A DNA stretch of 64,000 nt, from contig NZ_JACHNU010000001.1 in NCBI RefSeq assembly GCF_014199525.1, positions 744,001-808,000 of the forward strand, given 5' to 3'. The notes below the pieces were generated by a model. That model made no database searches. It was not told the origin of the DNA and worked only from the letters and a program-made list of their open reading frames with translations. Shown here in pieces: positions 8,678 to 17,343 of the stretch. Numbering within the stretch: the stretch's first letter is position 1; the number at the start of each line of letters is the position of its first letter. The stretch is from Conexibacter arvalis (GTDB lineage Bacteria; Actinomycetota; Thermoleophilia; Solirubrobacterales; Solirubrobacteraceae). The position numbers were made by a program, and so were the translations under genes.

Positions 8678-9753
8678 AGGTCGGAATCGTCGGCATGCCG
8701 AACGCGGGCAAGTCCTCGCTCTTCAACGCGCTGACGCGCGCGGGCGCCGAGGCGGCCAACTACCCGTTCACGACGATCGAGCCGAACGTCGCCGTCGTCC
8801 CCGTCGCGGACGAGCGGCTGACGGCGCTGGCCGAGCTGCTCGGCGCCTCCGAGATCGTCCCCGACTCGATCGACTTCCACGACATCGCCGGGCTCGTCAG
8901 AGGCGCCCACGAGGGCGAGGGCCTCGGCAACCAGTTCCTCGCGAACATCCGCGAGACCGACGCGATCGTCCACGTCGTCCGCGCCCATCACGACGACAAC
9001 GTCATCCACCCGGAGGGCGAGGTCGACCCGCTGCGCGACATTGAGACGATCGAGACCGAGCTGATCTTCGCCGACCTCGAGCAGGCCGAGCGGCGCCACC
9101 AGCGCGTCGTCCGCTCCGCGCGCGGCGGCGACAGAGCGGCGATCGCCGAGGAGGCGTGGCTGAGCGCGCTGATCGCCGCCCTGCAGGCCGGCAGACCGGC
9201 CCGCACCGTCCCGCCGCCGGACGAGGCCCCCAACGCGCTGCGCGACCTCTCGCCGCTGACCGCCAAGCCGGTGCTGTTCGTCGCCAACGTCGACGAGGGC
9301 AGCGACGAGGTGCCGGCCGCGATCGCCGAGCATGCCGCGACCCACGCGGCGAAGGCGGTCGCGATCTCCTCGCGGATCGAGGCCGAGCTGTCCGAGCTCG
9401 ACGACGACGAGGCGCAGGCGATGCGCGACGAGCTCGGGATCGCCGAGTCCGGCCTCCAGCGCATCGTCCGCGGCGCCTTCGACCTGCTCCAGCTGAACGC
9501 CTTCTTCACCGTCGGCTCCGGTAAGCGCGCCCAGTCGTGGCATTTACGCAGGGGCCTCACCGCCTGGCACGCCGCCGGCCAGATCCACTCCGACATCCAG
9601 AGAGGCTTCGTCCGCGCCGAGGTGATCGGCTGGAGAGAGTTGATCGATGCCGGCGGCTACGCCGCCGCGAGAGAGAAGGGCACCCTCAGACTCGAGGGCC
9701 GCGACTACGTGATGCAGGACGGCGACGTGATCACCGTCAAGTTCACGCCGTAG
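8674..9753 (+). CDS. ychF: Redox-regulated ATPase YchF (OLA1 family)
   Basis: A 359-residue P-loop protein of the Obg-related YchF family, which prefers ATP to GTP and binds ribosomes. G1 is GMPNAGKSSLFNALT (residues 7-21), followed by the typical NYPFTTIEPN, G3 DIAGLVRGA, and a C-terminal TGS domain (GLTAWHAAGQIHSDIQRGFVRAEVI) ending near DYVMQDGDVITVKF. Length is normal. It overlaps the PAP2 gene by four bases. Confidence 0.97.
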   Translation: MKVGIVGMPNAGKSSLFNALTRAGAEAANYPFTTIEPNVAVVPVADERLTALAELLGASEIVPDSIDFHDIAGLVRGAHEGEGLGNQFLANIRETDAIVHVVRAHHDDNVIHPEGEVDPLRDIETIETELIFADLEQAERRHQRVVRSARGGDRAAIAEEAWLSALIAALQAGRPARTVPPPDEAPNALRDLSPLTAKPVLFVANVDEGSDEVPAAIAEHAATHAAKAVAISSRIEAELSELDDDEAQAMRDELGIAESGLQRIVRGAFDLLQLNAFFTVGSGKRAQSWHLRRGLTAWHAAGQIHSDIQRGFVRAEVIGWRELIDAGGYAAAREKGTLRLEGRDYVMQDGDVITVKFTP

Positions 9754-9796
9754 CGCCCGCGCCGCGCCGGCGCATGATCCGGCGCCACAATCTTCG

Positions 9797-9904
9797 TCAG
9801 ATCGGGGTGTAGGAGTCCGGCGTGATCGTGTCGCCGAAGGCGTCGATCCACTCCCATCTGTAGGCCTCCGGCGGCCACTCGATCGGTTCCTTCTTCCTGA
9901 ACAT
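9797..9904 (-). CDS. Tiny ORF, 35 residues, function unknown
   Basis: ATG 9904 to TGA 9797 encodes a 35-residue peptide rich in aromatic and acidic residues (starts MFRKKEPIEWPPEAY and contains RWEWIDAFGDTI). It begins 10 bases after the stop of the small membrane ORF on the same strand, with AAGGT upstream as a weak SD. The composition is unlike random GC-rich antisense reading. It could be a small partner protein or the remnant of a longer gene. Confidence 0.35.
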   Translation of the reverse strand: MFRKKEPIEWPPEAYRWEWIDAFGDTITPDSYTPI

Positions 9905-9914
9905 CTTCGCGACC

Positions 9915-10178
9915 TTAGGCTCCGACGATCCGCGCCGCAACAGTGCCGGCGAGTTGAACGATCAACGCCGATGCTCCGATTCTGAAGGCGATCGACAGGT
10001 AGGCGATGCACTGTGCCATTGCCAGCTGCCGGGTTGCCATGTTGGCGGTGAACTCCCTCTGCAGCAGCGCCGTATCGGCAGTATCGGTGCGTGTCAGACG
10101 GCTGACGTGCTGCACGAGCTTCGGCGCTTCGGCCAACTGCCGACGCGGCCAGATCACGGCGAGGGTGATGATGCTCAC
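9915..10178 (-). CDS. Small putative membrane protein (87 residues) in a lower-GC patch
   Basis: A GTG start at 10178 gives 87 residues with two hydrophobic stretches: one beginning at the start codon (SIITLAVIW) and one near the C terminus (IAYLSIAFRIGASALIVQLAG). Reading the same frame upstream adds WVALAAFLVV and would complete the first helix, but no ATG/GTG/TTG is available there, so the gene may be 5'-truncated or use a non-standard start. Base composition (about 57% GC) differs from the neighbours, suggesting an acquired or decaying gene. Confidence 0.4.
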   Translation of the reverse strand: MSIITLAVIWPRRQLAEAPKLVQHVSRLTRTDTADTALLQREFTANMATRQLAMAQCIAYLSIAFRIGASALIVQLAGTVAARIVGA

Positions 10179-10262
10179 GACGAGGAACGCTGCGAGCGCG
10201 ACCCACGCCGCCCGTGACGATTGTGCGCAGTCGCCGCCGCGAAGTTGCGGCCGCCCGCGGCT

Positions 10263-11135
10263 CTACAGCCTCGCCGGGTCGCCGGCGGCGTCGCGGAGGC
10301 GTCTGGCGAGTCTGTTCATGCCGAGCGCCTCGGCCGCGGCGGCGCCGCCGTCGAGGTCGAGCGGAGCGTCGGCGGGGCGGTCGACCGCGACGCGCTGGAG
10401 GGCCGCGATCGCGAGGTAGTCGCGCAGCTCGTCGGCCTGCTCGCGCAGCGCTCTGGCGACGCGCGGCTTCTCGCCGTCGGGGTTCGCGAGCGCGGCCTCC
10501 AGCGAGCCGTGGCGGCGCAGCAGGTCGGCGGCGCCCTTCTCGCCGATCCCTCTCGCTCCCGGCAGGCCGTCGGAGGGGTCGCCGCGCAACGCGATGAAGT
10601 CGGGCACGAGCTCCGGGCCGATCCCGTAGCGCGCCTCGACCGCGGCCGGGTCCATCGGCTCGAACCCTCTCACGCCGGTCTTCAGGTAGAGGACCGTCAC
10701 CTGCGGCGCCGCGCACTGGAACATGTCGCGGTCGCCGGTCATCAGCAGCGCGCTGCCGCCGGCCTCGACCTCGGCGAGCGCGAACGAGTGGAGCAGGTCG
10801 TCGGCCTCCAGCTCGTCGGTGCGCGCGAGCGTCCAGCCGAAGCCGGCGAACAGCTCGCCGGCGCGGTCGAACTGCGCCTGCAGCCCCTCCGGCACCGGCG
10901 GGCGGTCGGCGTGGTAGCCGCCGTAGCGCTCGACGCGGTAGCTCGCCGCCTCGGCGCCGTCGCAGATCACGACGGCCCGCGGCGCATGGTCGGCGACGAC
11001 CCGGACGATCGCGTTCGTCGCGCCGAGCAGCGCGTTGACCGGCATCCCGCCGGCGCCCTTGATCGAGTCGGGCAGCGCGAACCAGGCGCGGTAGAGCAGC
11101 GACGGGGCGTCGACGGCGAGCAGGGGGGCGGACAT
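10263..11135 (-). CDS. 5'-3' exonuclease, PolA N-terminal (FEN) type
   Basis: A 290-residue stand-alone flap endonuclease/5' exonuclease like the N-terminal domain of DNA polymerase I, which removes RNA primers and flaps. Features are LLAVDAPSLLYRAWFAL at the N terminus, ELEADDLLHSFA with acidic metal ligands, LMTGDRDMFQ, and the helix-hairpin-helix DPSDGLPGARGIGEKGAADLL. Start: ATG 11135 has TAGGCT 7 nt upstream, a leaderless arrangement; the longer frame to 11339 runs into the divergent MaoC gene. Confidence 0.92.
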   Translation of the reverse strand: MSAPLLAVDAPSLLYRAWFALPDSIKGAGGMPVNALLGATNAIVRVVADHAPRAVVICDGAEAASYRVERYGGYHADRPPVPEGLQAQFDRAGELFAGFGWTLARTDELEADDLLHSFALAEVEAGGSALLMTGDRDMFQCAAPQVTVLYLKTGVRGFEPMDPAAVEARYGIGPELVPDFIALRGDPSDGLPGARGIGEKGAADLLRRHGSLEAALANPDGEKPRVARALREQADELRDYLAIAALQRVAVDRPADAPLDLDGGAAAAEALGMNRLARRLRDAAGDPARL

Positions 11136-11259
11136 GGCCGGCAGCCTAGCGGGCGTCCCCGCCGGCGCGCCCGCGGAAGCGCCCGGCAAGCGGCGCCCCG
11201 GCGCGACCTCGGCACTAGCCTTGCGCCGTCCACGACAGCGAGGGAGAGGGAGAGGCGAC

Positions 11260-11715
11260 GTGATCACGCTCGACGGCATCGACGACATCAAGGCCCGCGT
11301 GGGGCAGGAGCTCGGCGTCAGCGAGTGGGACGAGGTCACGCAGGAGAAGATCGACGCCTTCGCGGAGGCGACCGGCGACCACCAGTGGATCCACGTCGAC
11401 CCCGAGCGCGCGCAGCAGACGCCGTTCGGCGGGACGATCGCCCACGGCTACTACACGCTGTCGCTGGCGCCGAAGCTCACCTACGAGCTGTACACGGTCG
11501 AGAACGTCGCCTTCGCGCTCAACTACGGGCTCAACAAGGTCCGCTTCCCGGCGCCGCTGCCGGTCGGCTCGAAGGTGCGGATGCGGGCGACGATCGCGTC
11601 GGTGGAGGACATCCCCGGCGGCATCCAGATGGCGACCGCGCTGACCTTCGAGCGCGAGGGCGGCGACAAGCCGGTCTGCGTCGCCGAGACGCTCGTGCGC
11701 ATCTACGCCGGCTGA
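11260..11715 (+). CDS. MaoC family dehydratase ((R)-specific enoyl-CoA hydratase-like)
   Basis: A 151-residue hot-dog fold protein. The catalytic segment is AEATGDHQWIHVDPERA, with the MaoC Asp and His near residues 44-50, followed by TPFGGTIAHGYYTLSLAP. Members hydrate enoyl-CoA thioesters. The start is GTG 11260, preceded by a purine-rich SD stretch (GAGGGAGAGGGAGAGG). Upstream TAGCCT (11217-11222) could be a -10, which would give a leader of about 35 nt, in contrast to the many leaderless genes here. Confidence 0.92.
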   Translation: MITLDGIDDIKARVGQELGVSEWDEVTQEKIDAFAEATGDHQWIHVDPERAQQTPFGGTIAHGYYTLSLAPKLTYELYTVENVAFALNYGLNKVRFPAPLPVGSKVRMRATIASVEDIPGGIQMATALTFEREGGDKPVCVAETLVRIYAG

Positions 11716-11755
11716 GGAGTTTGAACGAGGCGGCGCGGTGGCACGGTGATCCCCG

Positions 11756-13417
11756 ATGCCGCCGCGCCGCGCCTCCGACCTCTTCGTCGAGTGCCTCGAG
11801 GCCGAGGGCGTCCGCTACGTCTTCGGCATCCCGGGCGAGGAGACGCTCGACCTGAACGAGTCGCTGCACGACTCGTCGATCGCGTTCGTCCCCGTCCGCC
11901 ACGAGCAGGGCGGCGCCTACATGGCCGACATGCACGGCCGGCTGACCGGCCGCGCCGGGGTCTGCCTCGGCACGCTCGGCCCCGGCGCGACCAACCTCGT
12001 GACGGCGATCGCCGACGCCTACCTCGACCGCGCCCCGCTCGTCGCGCTGACCGGGCAGGCCGGCGTCGAGCGGATGCACAAGGAGTCGCACCAGTTCATC
12101 GACCTCGTGCAGGTGCTGAGACCGATCGTGAAGTGGAACGCGCGCGTGTCGAGCCCGGAGATCGTCCCCGAGGTCGTGCGCAAGGCCTTCAAGCTCGCGG
12201 AGACGGAGAAGCCCGGCGCGACCCACCTCGAGCTGCCCGAGGACGTGATGGCCGCGGCGGCGCCGCCGCCCGACGACGTCGCCGGGTCGAGCCCGCTGCC
12301 GCCCGAGCGGCCGGTCCGCGTCGAGCCGCGCGCCCGCGACCTGCTGCGCGCCGCCGAGCTGATCCGCGACGCGCGCAAGCCGGTCGCGCTCGCCGGCAAC
12401 GGCGTCGTGCGCGGCGGCGCGGCGCCTGCGCTGCGCGAGTTCGCGCGCGCGACCGGCGTCAAGGTCGCCGAGACGTTCATGGCCAAGGGCGTCGTCGACG
12501 CCGACTCGCCGACCGCGCTGGGGACGGTCGGGCTGCAGGCGAAGGACTACGCGCTCGCCGGCTTCGAGGAGGCCGACCTGGTGATCGCGATCGGCTACGA
12601 CCTCGTCGAGCACGCGCCGAAGCACTGGAACCCGCGGCGCGACAAGCGGATCGTCGTGATCGACACCGTCCCGGCCGAGATCGACGCCAACTTCGTCCCC
12701 GACGTCGAGCTGATCGGCGACATCTACGGCGTGCTCGCGCGGCTCGCCGACGAATGCCGCGACGCGCTCCACGCCGGCGGCTCGTCGCGGCTGCGGGAGC
12801 TGGTCGCCGCGCAACTCGCCGCCGCGGCCGACGACGACGCCTTCCCGGCCCATCCCGCGCGCGCCCTGCTGGAGATCCGCCGCGCGCTGCGCCGCGACGA
12901 CCTGCTGATCTCCGACGTCGGGCTGCACAAGCTGTGGATCGGGCGCCTCTTCCCCGCCCACGAGCCGAACACCGTGCTGATCGCCAACGGCCTCGCGGGG
13001 ATGGGCTTCGCGGTGCCGAGCGCGATCGGCGCCAAGCTCGTCCACCCCGAGCGCAACGTGGTGACGGTCTCCGGCGACGGCGGCTTCCTGATGAACTGCC
13101 AGGAGCTGGAGACGGCGAAGCGGCTGAGAACGCCGTTCGTCAACGTGATCTGGGAGAACCGCCAGTACGGCTCGATCGTCTGGAAGCAGGAGAAGAAGTT
13201 CGGCCGCAGCTTCGGCACCGACTTCGACAACCCCGACTTCGTCAAGCTGGCCGAGTCGTTCGGGCTGCCGGCGTGGCGCGCCGCGTCGGTCGACGACTTC
13301 GCCGAGCGCCTCCGCCACGCGCTCGGGCTCGACGTGCCGTCGCTGATCGTGCTGCCGATCGACTACGCGCCCGACGTCGCGCTGACGGAGCTGGGCGCCG
13401 AGACCGTCGCGACGTGA
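11756..13417 (+). CDS. Acetolactate synthase, large (catalytic) subunit
   Basis: A 553-residue thiamine-diphosphate enzyme condensing two pyruvates to acetolactate. Visible features are YVFGIPGEE, the catalytic Glu in VRHEQGGAYMADMHGR (about residue 49), GTLGPGATNLVTAIADA, a central Rossmann-like domain (KPVALAGNGVVRGGA), and the C-terminal ThDP site starting GDGGFLMNCQELETA. After GDGG, the region with VIWENRQYGSIVWKQEKKFGRSF resembles catabolic AlsS more than IlvB. No regulatory small subunit lies nearby, which also fits AlsS. It begins about 40 bp after the MaoC gene. Confidence 0.88.
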   Translation: MPPRRASDLFVECLEAEGVRYVFGIPGEETLDLNESLHDSSIAFVPVRHEQGGAYMADMHGRLTGRAGVCLGTLGPGATNLVTAIADAYLDRAPLVALTGQAGVERMHKESHQFIDLVQVLRPIVKWNARVSSPEIVPEVVRKAFKLAETEKPGATHLELPEDVMAAAAPPPDDVAGSSPLPPERPVRVEPRARDLLRAAELIRDARKPVALAGNGVVRGGAAPALREFARATGVKVAETFMAKGVVDADSPTALGTVGLQAKDYALAGFEEADLVIAIGYDLVEHAPKHWNPRRDKRIVVIDTVPAEIDANFVPDVELIGDIYGVLARLADECRDALHAGGSSRLRELVAAQLAAAADDDAFPAHPARALLEIRRALRRDDLLISDVGLHKLWIGRLFPAHEPNTVLIANGLAGMGFAVPSAIGAKLVHPERNVVTVSGDGGFLMNCQELETAKRLRTPFVNVIWENRQYGSIVWKQEKKFGRSFGTDFDNPDFVKLAESFGLPAWRAASVDDFAERLRHALGLDVPSLIVLPIDYAPDVALTELGAETVAT

Positions 13418-13470
13418 ACGTCGCGCCCGCCGAGGCGACCGACTCGGCGAGCGGCCCCTACCTTTAGCGG

Positions 13471-14886
13471 ATGCCCTCGCCGCTCACCCGCCGCGACCTG
13501 ATCGAGCGGGCCGCCCGGCTCGGGGCGGCCGCGGGCGCCGGCGCCCTGCTGGGAGCGCCCGCCGCGATCGCCCAGACCAAACCCGCGACCGCGCCGCCGC
13601 CGGCGTCGACGCCGCCGATGCTGAAGGCGGTCTCGCTGATCGGCGACGTCGACCTCTACGGCGACGCGCACGGCCTGCGCCCCTACCTGCTCGACGGACC
13701 GCGTCCGACCGACGCGATCTCGCTGTGGATCTTCTGGCCGCAGCTCCAGCCGACGCCGCCGGAGCCGTTCACGCTCGCCGGCGCCTTCCGCCAGCTGAGC
13801 GACCCGGCCGGCCCGGCCGCGTTCCCGCTCTCGGTGCTCGAGGAGCAGATCGCGCGCGCCAACGCCGACGGCCGGCGCGTCGTCATCACCGTCTTCCAGT
13901 CGTTCCCGGAGTGGTCGCATCCGAGCACGGGGCCGTTTGACTGGACGCGCGAGCCGGGCAACGGCGGCAGGCCGTATCCCGGCCAGGGCCGCCGCGGGCT
14001 CGGCGCCCGCGTCCACGACGATCCCGGCGAGGACGGCCCGTGGGCGTGGTTCGTCGCGTGGTGCTGCGCCCGCTGGGCCGACACCGGCGGCGAACCGACA
14101 CCGGGCGCCGGCCTGCCCGGCGTCGCCGTCGGCAACCCGCGCGGCGCGCACGTCGACTGGCTGGCGCCGATGAACGAGCCGAACCTGACGTGGTGGCCCC
14201 AGCGCTCGGAGGGCTATCCGGACGGGACGATCGTCTCGTTCGTCGCGCAGCTGATGCGGACGGCCGCGACCGTCGCCGCCCGCTACCGCAACGGCACGGC
14301 GCTGCCGCAGGGACCGGCGCTGCTGCTGCCCAACCTCGCCGACGTCGTCGACGAGGAGGACGACCCGGAGCGCGGCACGCCGTGGCGGACCTTCACGACC
14401 GGACTGCTCGAGCAGCTGTCCGGCTGGCAGCCGGAGACGCCGGTCGGGTGGGCGCTGCACAACTACACCGACGTCAAGTACGGGCCCCAGCGCGACGGTC
14501 CCGGCGCGGGGCGCTGGCGGACCGAGGAGACGATCGAGCTGCTGCGCGCCGGCGGCTGGCCCGACCCGGCCGTCTGGCTGACCGAGGGCGGCTACCAGTT
14601 CGGCGTCAGACGGGTCGACGACGGCCGCTTCCACGTCGCGCCGCGCAAGACCGCCGACCCGGCCGCGGCCGACGTCTTCGCCGAGCAGGTCGCGCTGCTG
14701 CGCGCCAACTGGGACGCGATGGCGGCGCTGCCGGTCCGGATGTGGACCCAGTACAAGGTCAACGACGCCGACGAGTGGTTCCAGAGCAGCCTGCGCGGCC
14801 CCGCGCGCCAGCAGGCCGACGGCAGCTGGAGACTGCACGACCCGCCGTATCCCGCCTACGCGCTCTGGCCGCGCCTCGGCGCATAG
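13471..14886 (+). CDS. Tat-exported glycoside-hydrolase-like (TIM barrel) protein
   Basis: A 471-residue exported protein. The N terminus has a twin-arginine signal (TRRDLIERA, then an Ala/Gly-rich hydrophobic core and an AIAQ cleavage region near residue 35). The mature part looks like a clan GH-A barrel: VVITVFQSFPEW, then LAPMNEPNLTWWP with the putative acid/base Glu (about residue 235), and VWLTEGGYQFG with a second Glu (about residue 371) as possible nucleophile. Substrate unknown. ATG 13471 has TACCTT 6 nt upstream and no SD. Confidence 0.72.
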   Translation: MPSPLTRRDLIERAARLGAAAGAGALLGAPAAIAQTKPATAPPPASTPPMLKAVSLIGDVDLYGDAHGLRPYLLDGPRPTDAISLWIFWPQLQPTPPEPFTLAGAFRQLSDPAGPAAFPLSVLEEQIARANADGRRVVITVFQSFPEWSHPSTGPFDWTREPGNGGRPYPGQGRRGLGARVHDDPGEDGPWAWFVAWCCARWADTGGEPTPGAGLPGVAVGNPRGAHVDWLAPMNEPNLTWWPQRSEGYPDGTIVSFVAQLMRTAATVAARYRNGTALPQGPALLLPNLADVVDEEDDPERGTPWRTFTTGLLEQLSGWQPETPVGWALHNYTDVKYGPQRDGPGAGRWRTEETIELLRAGGWPDPAVWLTEGGYQFGVRRVDDGRFHVAPRKTADPAAADVFAEQVALLRANWDAMAALPVRMWTQYKVNDADEWFQSSLRGPARQQADGSWRLHDPPYPAYALWPRLGA

Positions 14887-14900
14887 GGCCGGCCAGACCC

Positions 14901-14927
14901 CGAGAACGAGCCGCCGGTCCGTTCTCG
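14901..14927. terminator. Bidirectional terminator hairpin between glycosidase-like gene and fumC
   Basis: CGAGAACG (14901-14908) pairs with CGTTCTCG (14920-14927) across an 11-nt loop. It lies between two convergent genes with nothing else in the gap, so it may end both transcripts. There is no U-tract, as is common in high-GC Actinobacteria. Confidence 0.5.
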
Positions 14928-14955
14928 AAGCCTGACCGAGGCCGCGAGCGGCGCG

Positions 14956-16284
14956 TCAGGCCGCCGAGCCGCGCGCGATTCTGCGCAGGTCGATCGCCTC
15001 GTTGTACGTCTCCTCGCTGACGCCCTGCTCGAAGGCGACCTCGCGCAGCGGGCGCCCGGAGGCGGCGGCCTCCTTGACGATCGCGGCCGCCTTGTCGTAG
15101 CCGATGAACGGGTTGAGCGCGGTCGCGACGGCGAGCGTCGACTCGGCCGAGCGCTCGCAGCCGGCGTAGTTGGGCTCGATCCCGTCGACGCACTTCTCCG
15201 CGAACAGGCGGGCGGTGTTCGCCAGCAGCCTGATCGACTGCAGCAGGTTGCGCGCGATCAGCGGGATCCGCACGTTCAGCTCGAACTGGCCCTGGAGGCC
15301 GCCGACGGTGATCGCGGTGTCGTTGCCGATCACCTGCGCGCTGACCTGCAGCACGACCTCGGGCAGGACCGGGTTGACCTTGCCCGGCATGATCGACGAG
15401 CCCTTCTGCAGCTCGGGCAGGAACAGCTCGCCGATGCCGGCGCGCGGGCCCGAGCCCATCAGCGCGAGGTCGCCGGCGATCTTCGTCAGCGAGACGGCGA
15501 CGACCTTCAGCGCGCCCGACAGCTCGACGAGCGCGTCGCGGTTGCCCTGCGCCTCGAAGGGATCCTCCGGCGCCTGGATCTCCAGCCCGCTCGCCTCCGA
15601 CAGCTTCGCGCGCACGCGCGCCGCGAACTCCGGGTGGGTGTTGAGGCCCGTGCCGGTCGCGGTGCCGCCGAGCGGGATCTGCGCCACCTGCGGCAGCGCG
15701 TTGCGGACGCGCTTGCCGCCGAGGCGGATCTGCGCCGCGTAGCCGGAGAACTCCTGCCCGAGCGTGACGGGGACGGCGTCCATCAGGTGGGTGCGGCCCG
15801 ACTTGACGACGTCGTCGAAGGCGGCGGCCTTCGCGGCGAACGACGCCTCCAGCTGGGCGAGCGCCGGCAGCAGGTCGTTGGTCGCCTCGTCGAGCGCGGC
15901 GAGGTGGACGGCCGACGGGAAGACGTCGTTCGACGACTGGCCCATGTTGACGTGGTCGTTGGCGTGGGCGCCCTCGCCGGCGAGCGTCGCGATCACCTCG
16001 TTGGCGTTCATGTTCGACGAGGTGCCCGAGCCAGTCTGGAAGACGTCGACCGGGAACTGCGCGTCGTGCCTGCCGGCCGCGATCTCGTCGCCGGCGGCCG
16101 CGATCCGCTCCGCGATCGCCGCGTCGAGCAGCCCCAGCTCGCCGTTGACGCGCGCCGCGGCGCCCTTGATGCGGCCGAGCCAGCGCACGACCGGGACCGG
16201 CACGCGCTCACCGGAGACGGGGAAGTTGGCGATCGCCTTCGTCGTCTCGCCGCCCCACAGCTGCTCCTGCTCCTGCACGCCCAT
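14956..16284 (-). CDS. fumC: Class II fumarate hydratase (fumarase C)
   Basis: A 442-residue enzyme of the fumarase/aspartase superfamily. Signature segments are FQTGSGTSSNMNANEV (about residues 84-99), HVNMGQSSNDVFPSA, the catalytic SGRTHLMDAVPVTLGQEFSGY, and the diagnostic GSSIMPGKVNPV loop. Aspartase cannot be fully excluded, but T-S-S-N-M and the overall length fit FumC, the TCA-cycle fumarase. Start: ATG 16284 follows GGAGG with 5 nt spacing. An in-frame ATG at 16323 would add 13 Asn/Gly-rich residues and looks less likely. Confidence 0.93.
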   Translation of the reverse strand: MGVQEQEQLWGGETTKAIANFPVSGERVPVPVVRWLGRIKGAAARVNGELGLLDAAIAERIAAAGDEIAAGRHDAQFPVDVFQTGSGTSSNMNANEVIATLAGEGAHANDHVNMGQSSNDVFPSAVHLAALDEATNDLLPALAQLEASFAAKAAAFDDVVKSGRTHLMDAVPVTLGQEFSGYAAQIRLGGKRVRNALPQVAQIPLGGTATGTGLNTHPEFAARVRAKLSEASGLEIQAPEDPFEAQGNRDALVELSGALKVVAVSLTKIAGDLALMGSGPRAGIGELFLPELQKGSSIMPGKVNPVLPEVVLQVSAQVIGNDTAITVGGLQGQFELNVRIPLIARNLLQSIRLLANTARLFAEKCVDGIEPNYAGCERSAESTLAVATALNPFIGYDKAAAIVKEAAASGRPLREVAFEQGVSEETYNEAIDLRRIARGSAA

Positions 16285-16414
16285 GAAACCTCCGCCTCGC
16301 TGTTCGTTCTCGTTGTCGGACAATCCGACCTCGAACGCTACTCCGCCGGCGCCGTCCGCGACCGCTGGTACGCGCGCCCGTGTATCGAAAAGGCCATCCG
16401 AGCAACGAGATCGG

Positions 16415-16540
16415 CTCGCGCGCGAGGCTTAGTGGGCTATCGCGCGGTCTATCTCAAGAAGGAGATCAACTCGCGCGCGAGGCTTAGTGGGCTATCGCGC
16501 GGTCTATCTCAAGAAGGAAATCAACTCGCGCGCGAGGCCC
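16415..16540. repeat. 55-bp tandem repeat duplicating the 3' end of the hydrolase gene
   Basis: Units begin at 16415, 16470 and 16525 with a 55-bp period. The first two full units differ at a single base (GGAGATC versus GGAAATC). The third is the hydrolase coding sequence itself and is similar only at its beginning. Each unit begins CTCGCGCGCGAG, a 12-bp palindrome. On the minus strand each full unit carries the codons for ELISFLR and the stop, so the last codons of the gene occur twice. Near-identity suggests a recent slippage or duplication. It lies upstream of fumC and may be part of its promoter region. Confidence 0.9.
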
Positions 16541-17343
16541 ACTGGGTCGTCGTAGGCCATCAGGAAGCCGGTGTCCGGCAGCACGCGCAGGTCGGCGTCC
16601 GGCAGCAGGTCGAGCGCCTCGCGCGCCGTCGCGAGCGGGTGCGCCGGGTCGTCGTCGGCCCACAGCAGCAGCGTCGGCGCGGCGATCGCGCGGTAGCCGT
16701 CGAGCAGCTGCCGCTGCGGCTCGCTCGGCCAGCGGCGGGCGAAGCGGGCCCACGAGCGGGCGCGGTTGCCGTTGCCGCCGACGTCCATGAAGGCGTGGCG
16801 CACGAGGTCGCGCGCGGCCGGGTTGCGGGTGTGCGAGAGCCGCTCGCCGATCGCCGGGCGGAAGACGACCGTCGCCCCGCGCGCCAGCAGCCGGTCGAGG
16901 CCCGGCAGCGCCGCGGCCCGGCAGGCCCCGCGCCACAGCGCCCGCTCCAGCCGCAGCTCGTCCTGGCGGTGGAGCCGCGTCGGCATCACGACCATCCGGC
17001 GCGGGACGAGCTGCCCGCCGGCTGCCGCTCGCAGCAGCAGCTCGGCGCCGAGGTCGTGGCCGCCGACGAGCGGCCGCGGGCCGACCGTCTCGACGCAGAA
17101 GCCCGCGATCACCTCCGTCAGCCACTCCGGCGTGTACGGATGGCGGGGCCGGTCCTCGCTGTCGCCGTGCAGCGGCAGATCGGGCAGCACGAGCCGGAAG
17201 CGGCGCGACAGCGGCTCGACGACCGGCTCCCATTCCCGATGCGACAATCCGAGCGAATGGAGCAGCACGAGCCCCGGGCCGGTGCCGACCTCGCGGTAGG
17301 CGATCCGCGCCCCGTCGTGGTGGTGGTGGAGCCGCAGCCTCAT
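16504..17343 (-). CDS. Alpha/beta hydrolase with Asp in the nucleophile elbow
   Basis: A 279-residue alpha/beta-hydrolase. The fold is clear: VLLHSLGLSHREWEPVVEPL (oxyanion region), FRLVLPDLPLHGDS, the elbow PLVGGHDLGAELLL with Asp where many family members have Ser (as in haloalkane dehalogenases and epoxide hydrolases), and TLLLWADDDP for the acid. The position of the catalytic His reads DTGFLMAYDDP, whereas relatives have G-H-F, so the His looks missing. Activity is therefore doubtful. It overlaps the upstream lipoprotein gene by four bases (ATGA). Its 3' end is duplicated in tandem. Confidence 0.82.
   Translation of the reverse strand: MRLRLHHHHDGARIAYREVGTGPGLVLLHSLGLSHREWEPVVEPLSRRFRLVLPDLPLHGDSEDRPRHPYTPEWLTEVIAGFCVETVGPRPLVGGHDLGAELLLRAAAGGQLVPRRMVVMPTRLHRQDELRLERALWRGACRAAALPGLDRLLARGATVVFRPAIGERLSHTRNPAARDLVRHAFMDVGGNGNRARSWARFARRWPSEPQRQLLDGYRAIAAPTLLLWADDDPAHPLATAREALDLLPDADLRVLPDTGFLMAYDDPVGLARELISFLR

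Noticed and set aside
16484-17233. Alternative minus-strand frame overlapping the alpha/beta hydrolase
   Set aside because: It is an Arg/Ala/Pro-rich shadow in another frame; the hydrolase frame holds the fold motifs and overlaps the lipoprotein gene as expected in an operon.
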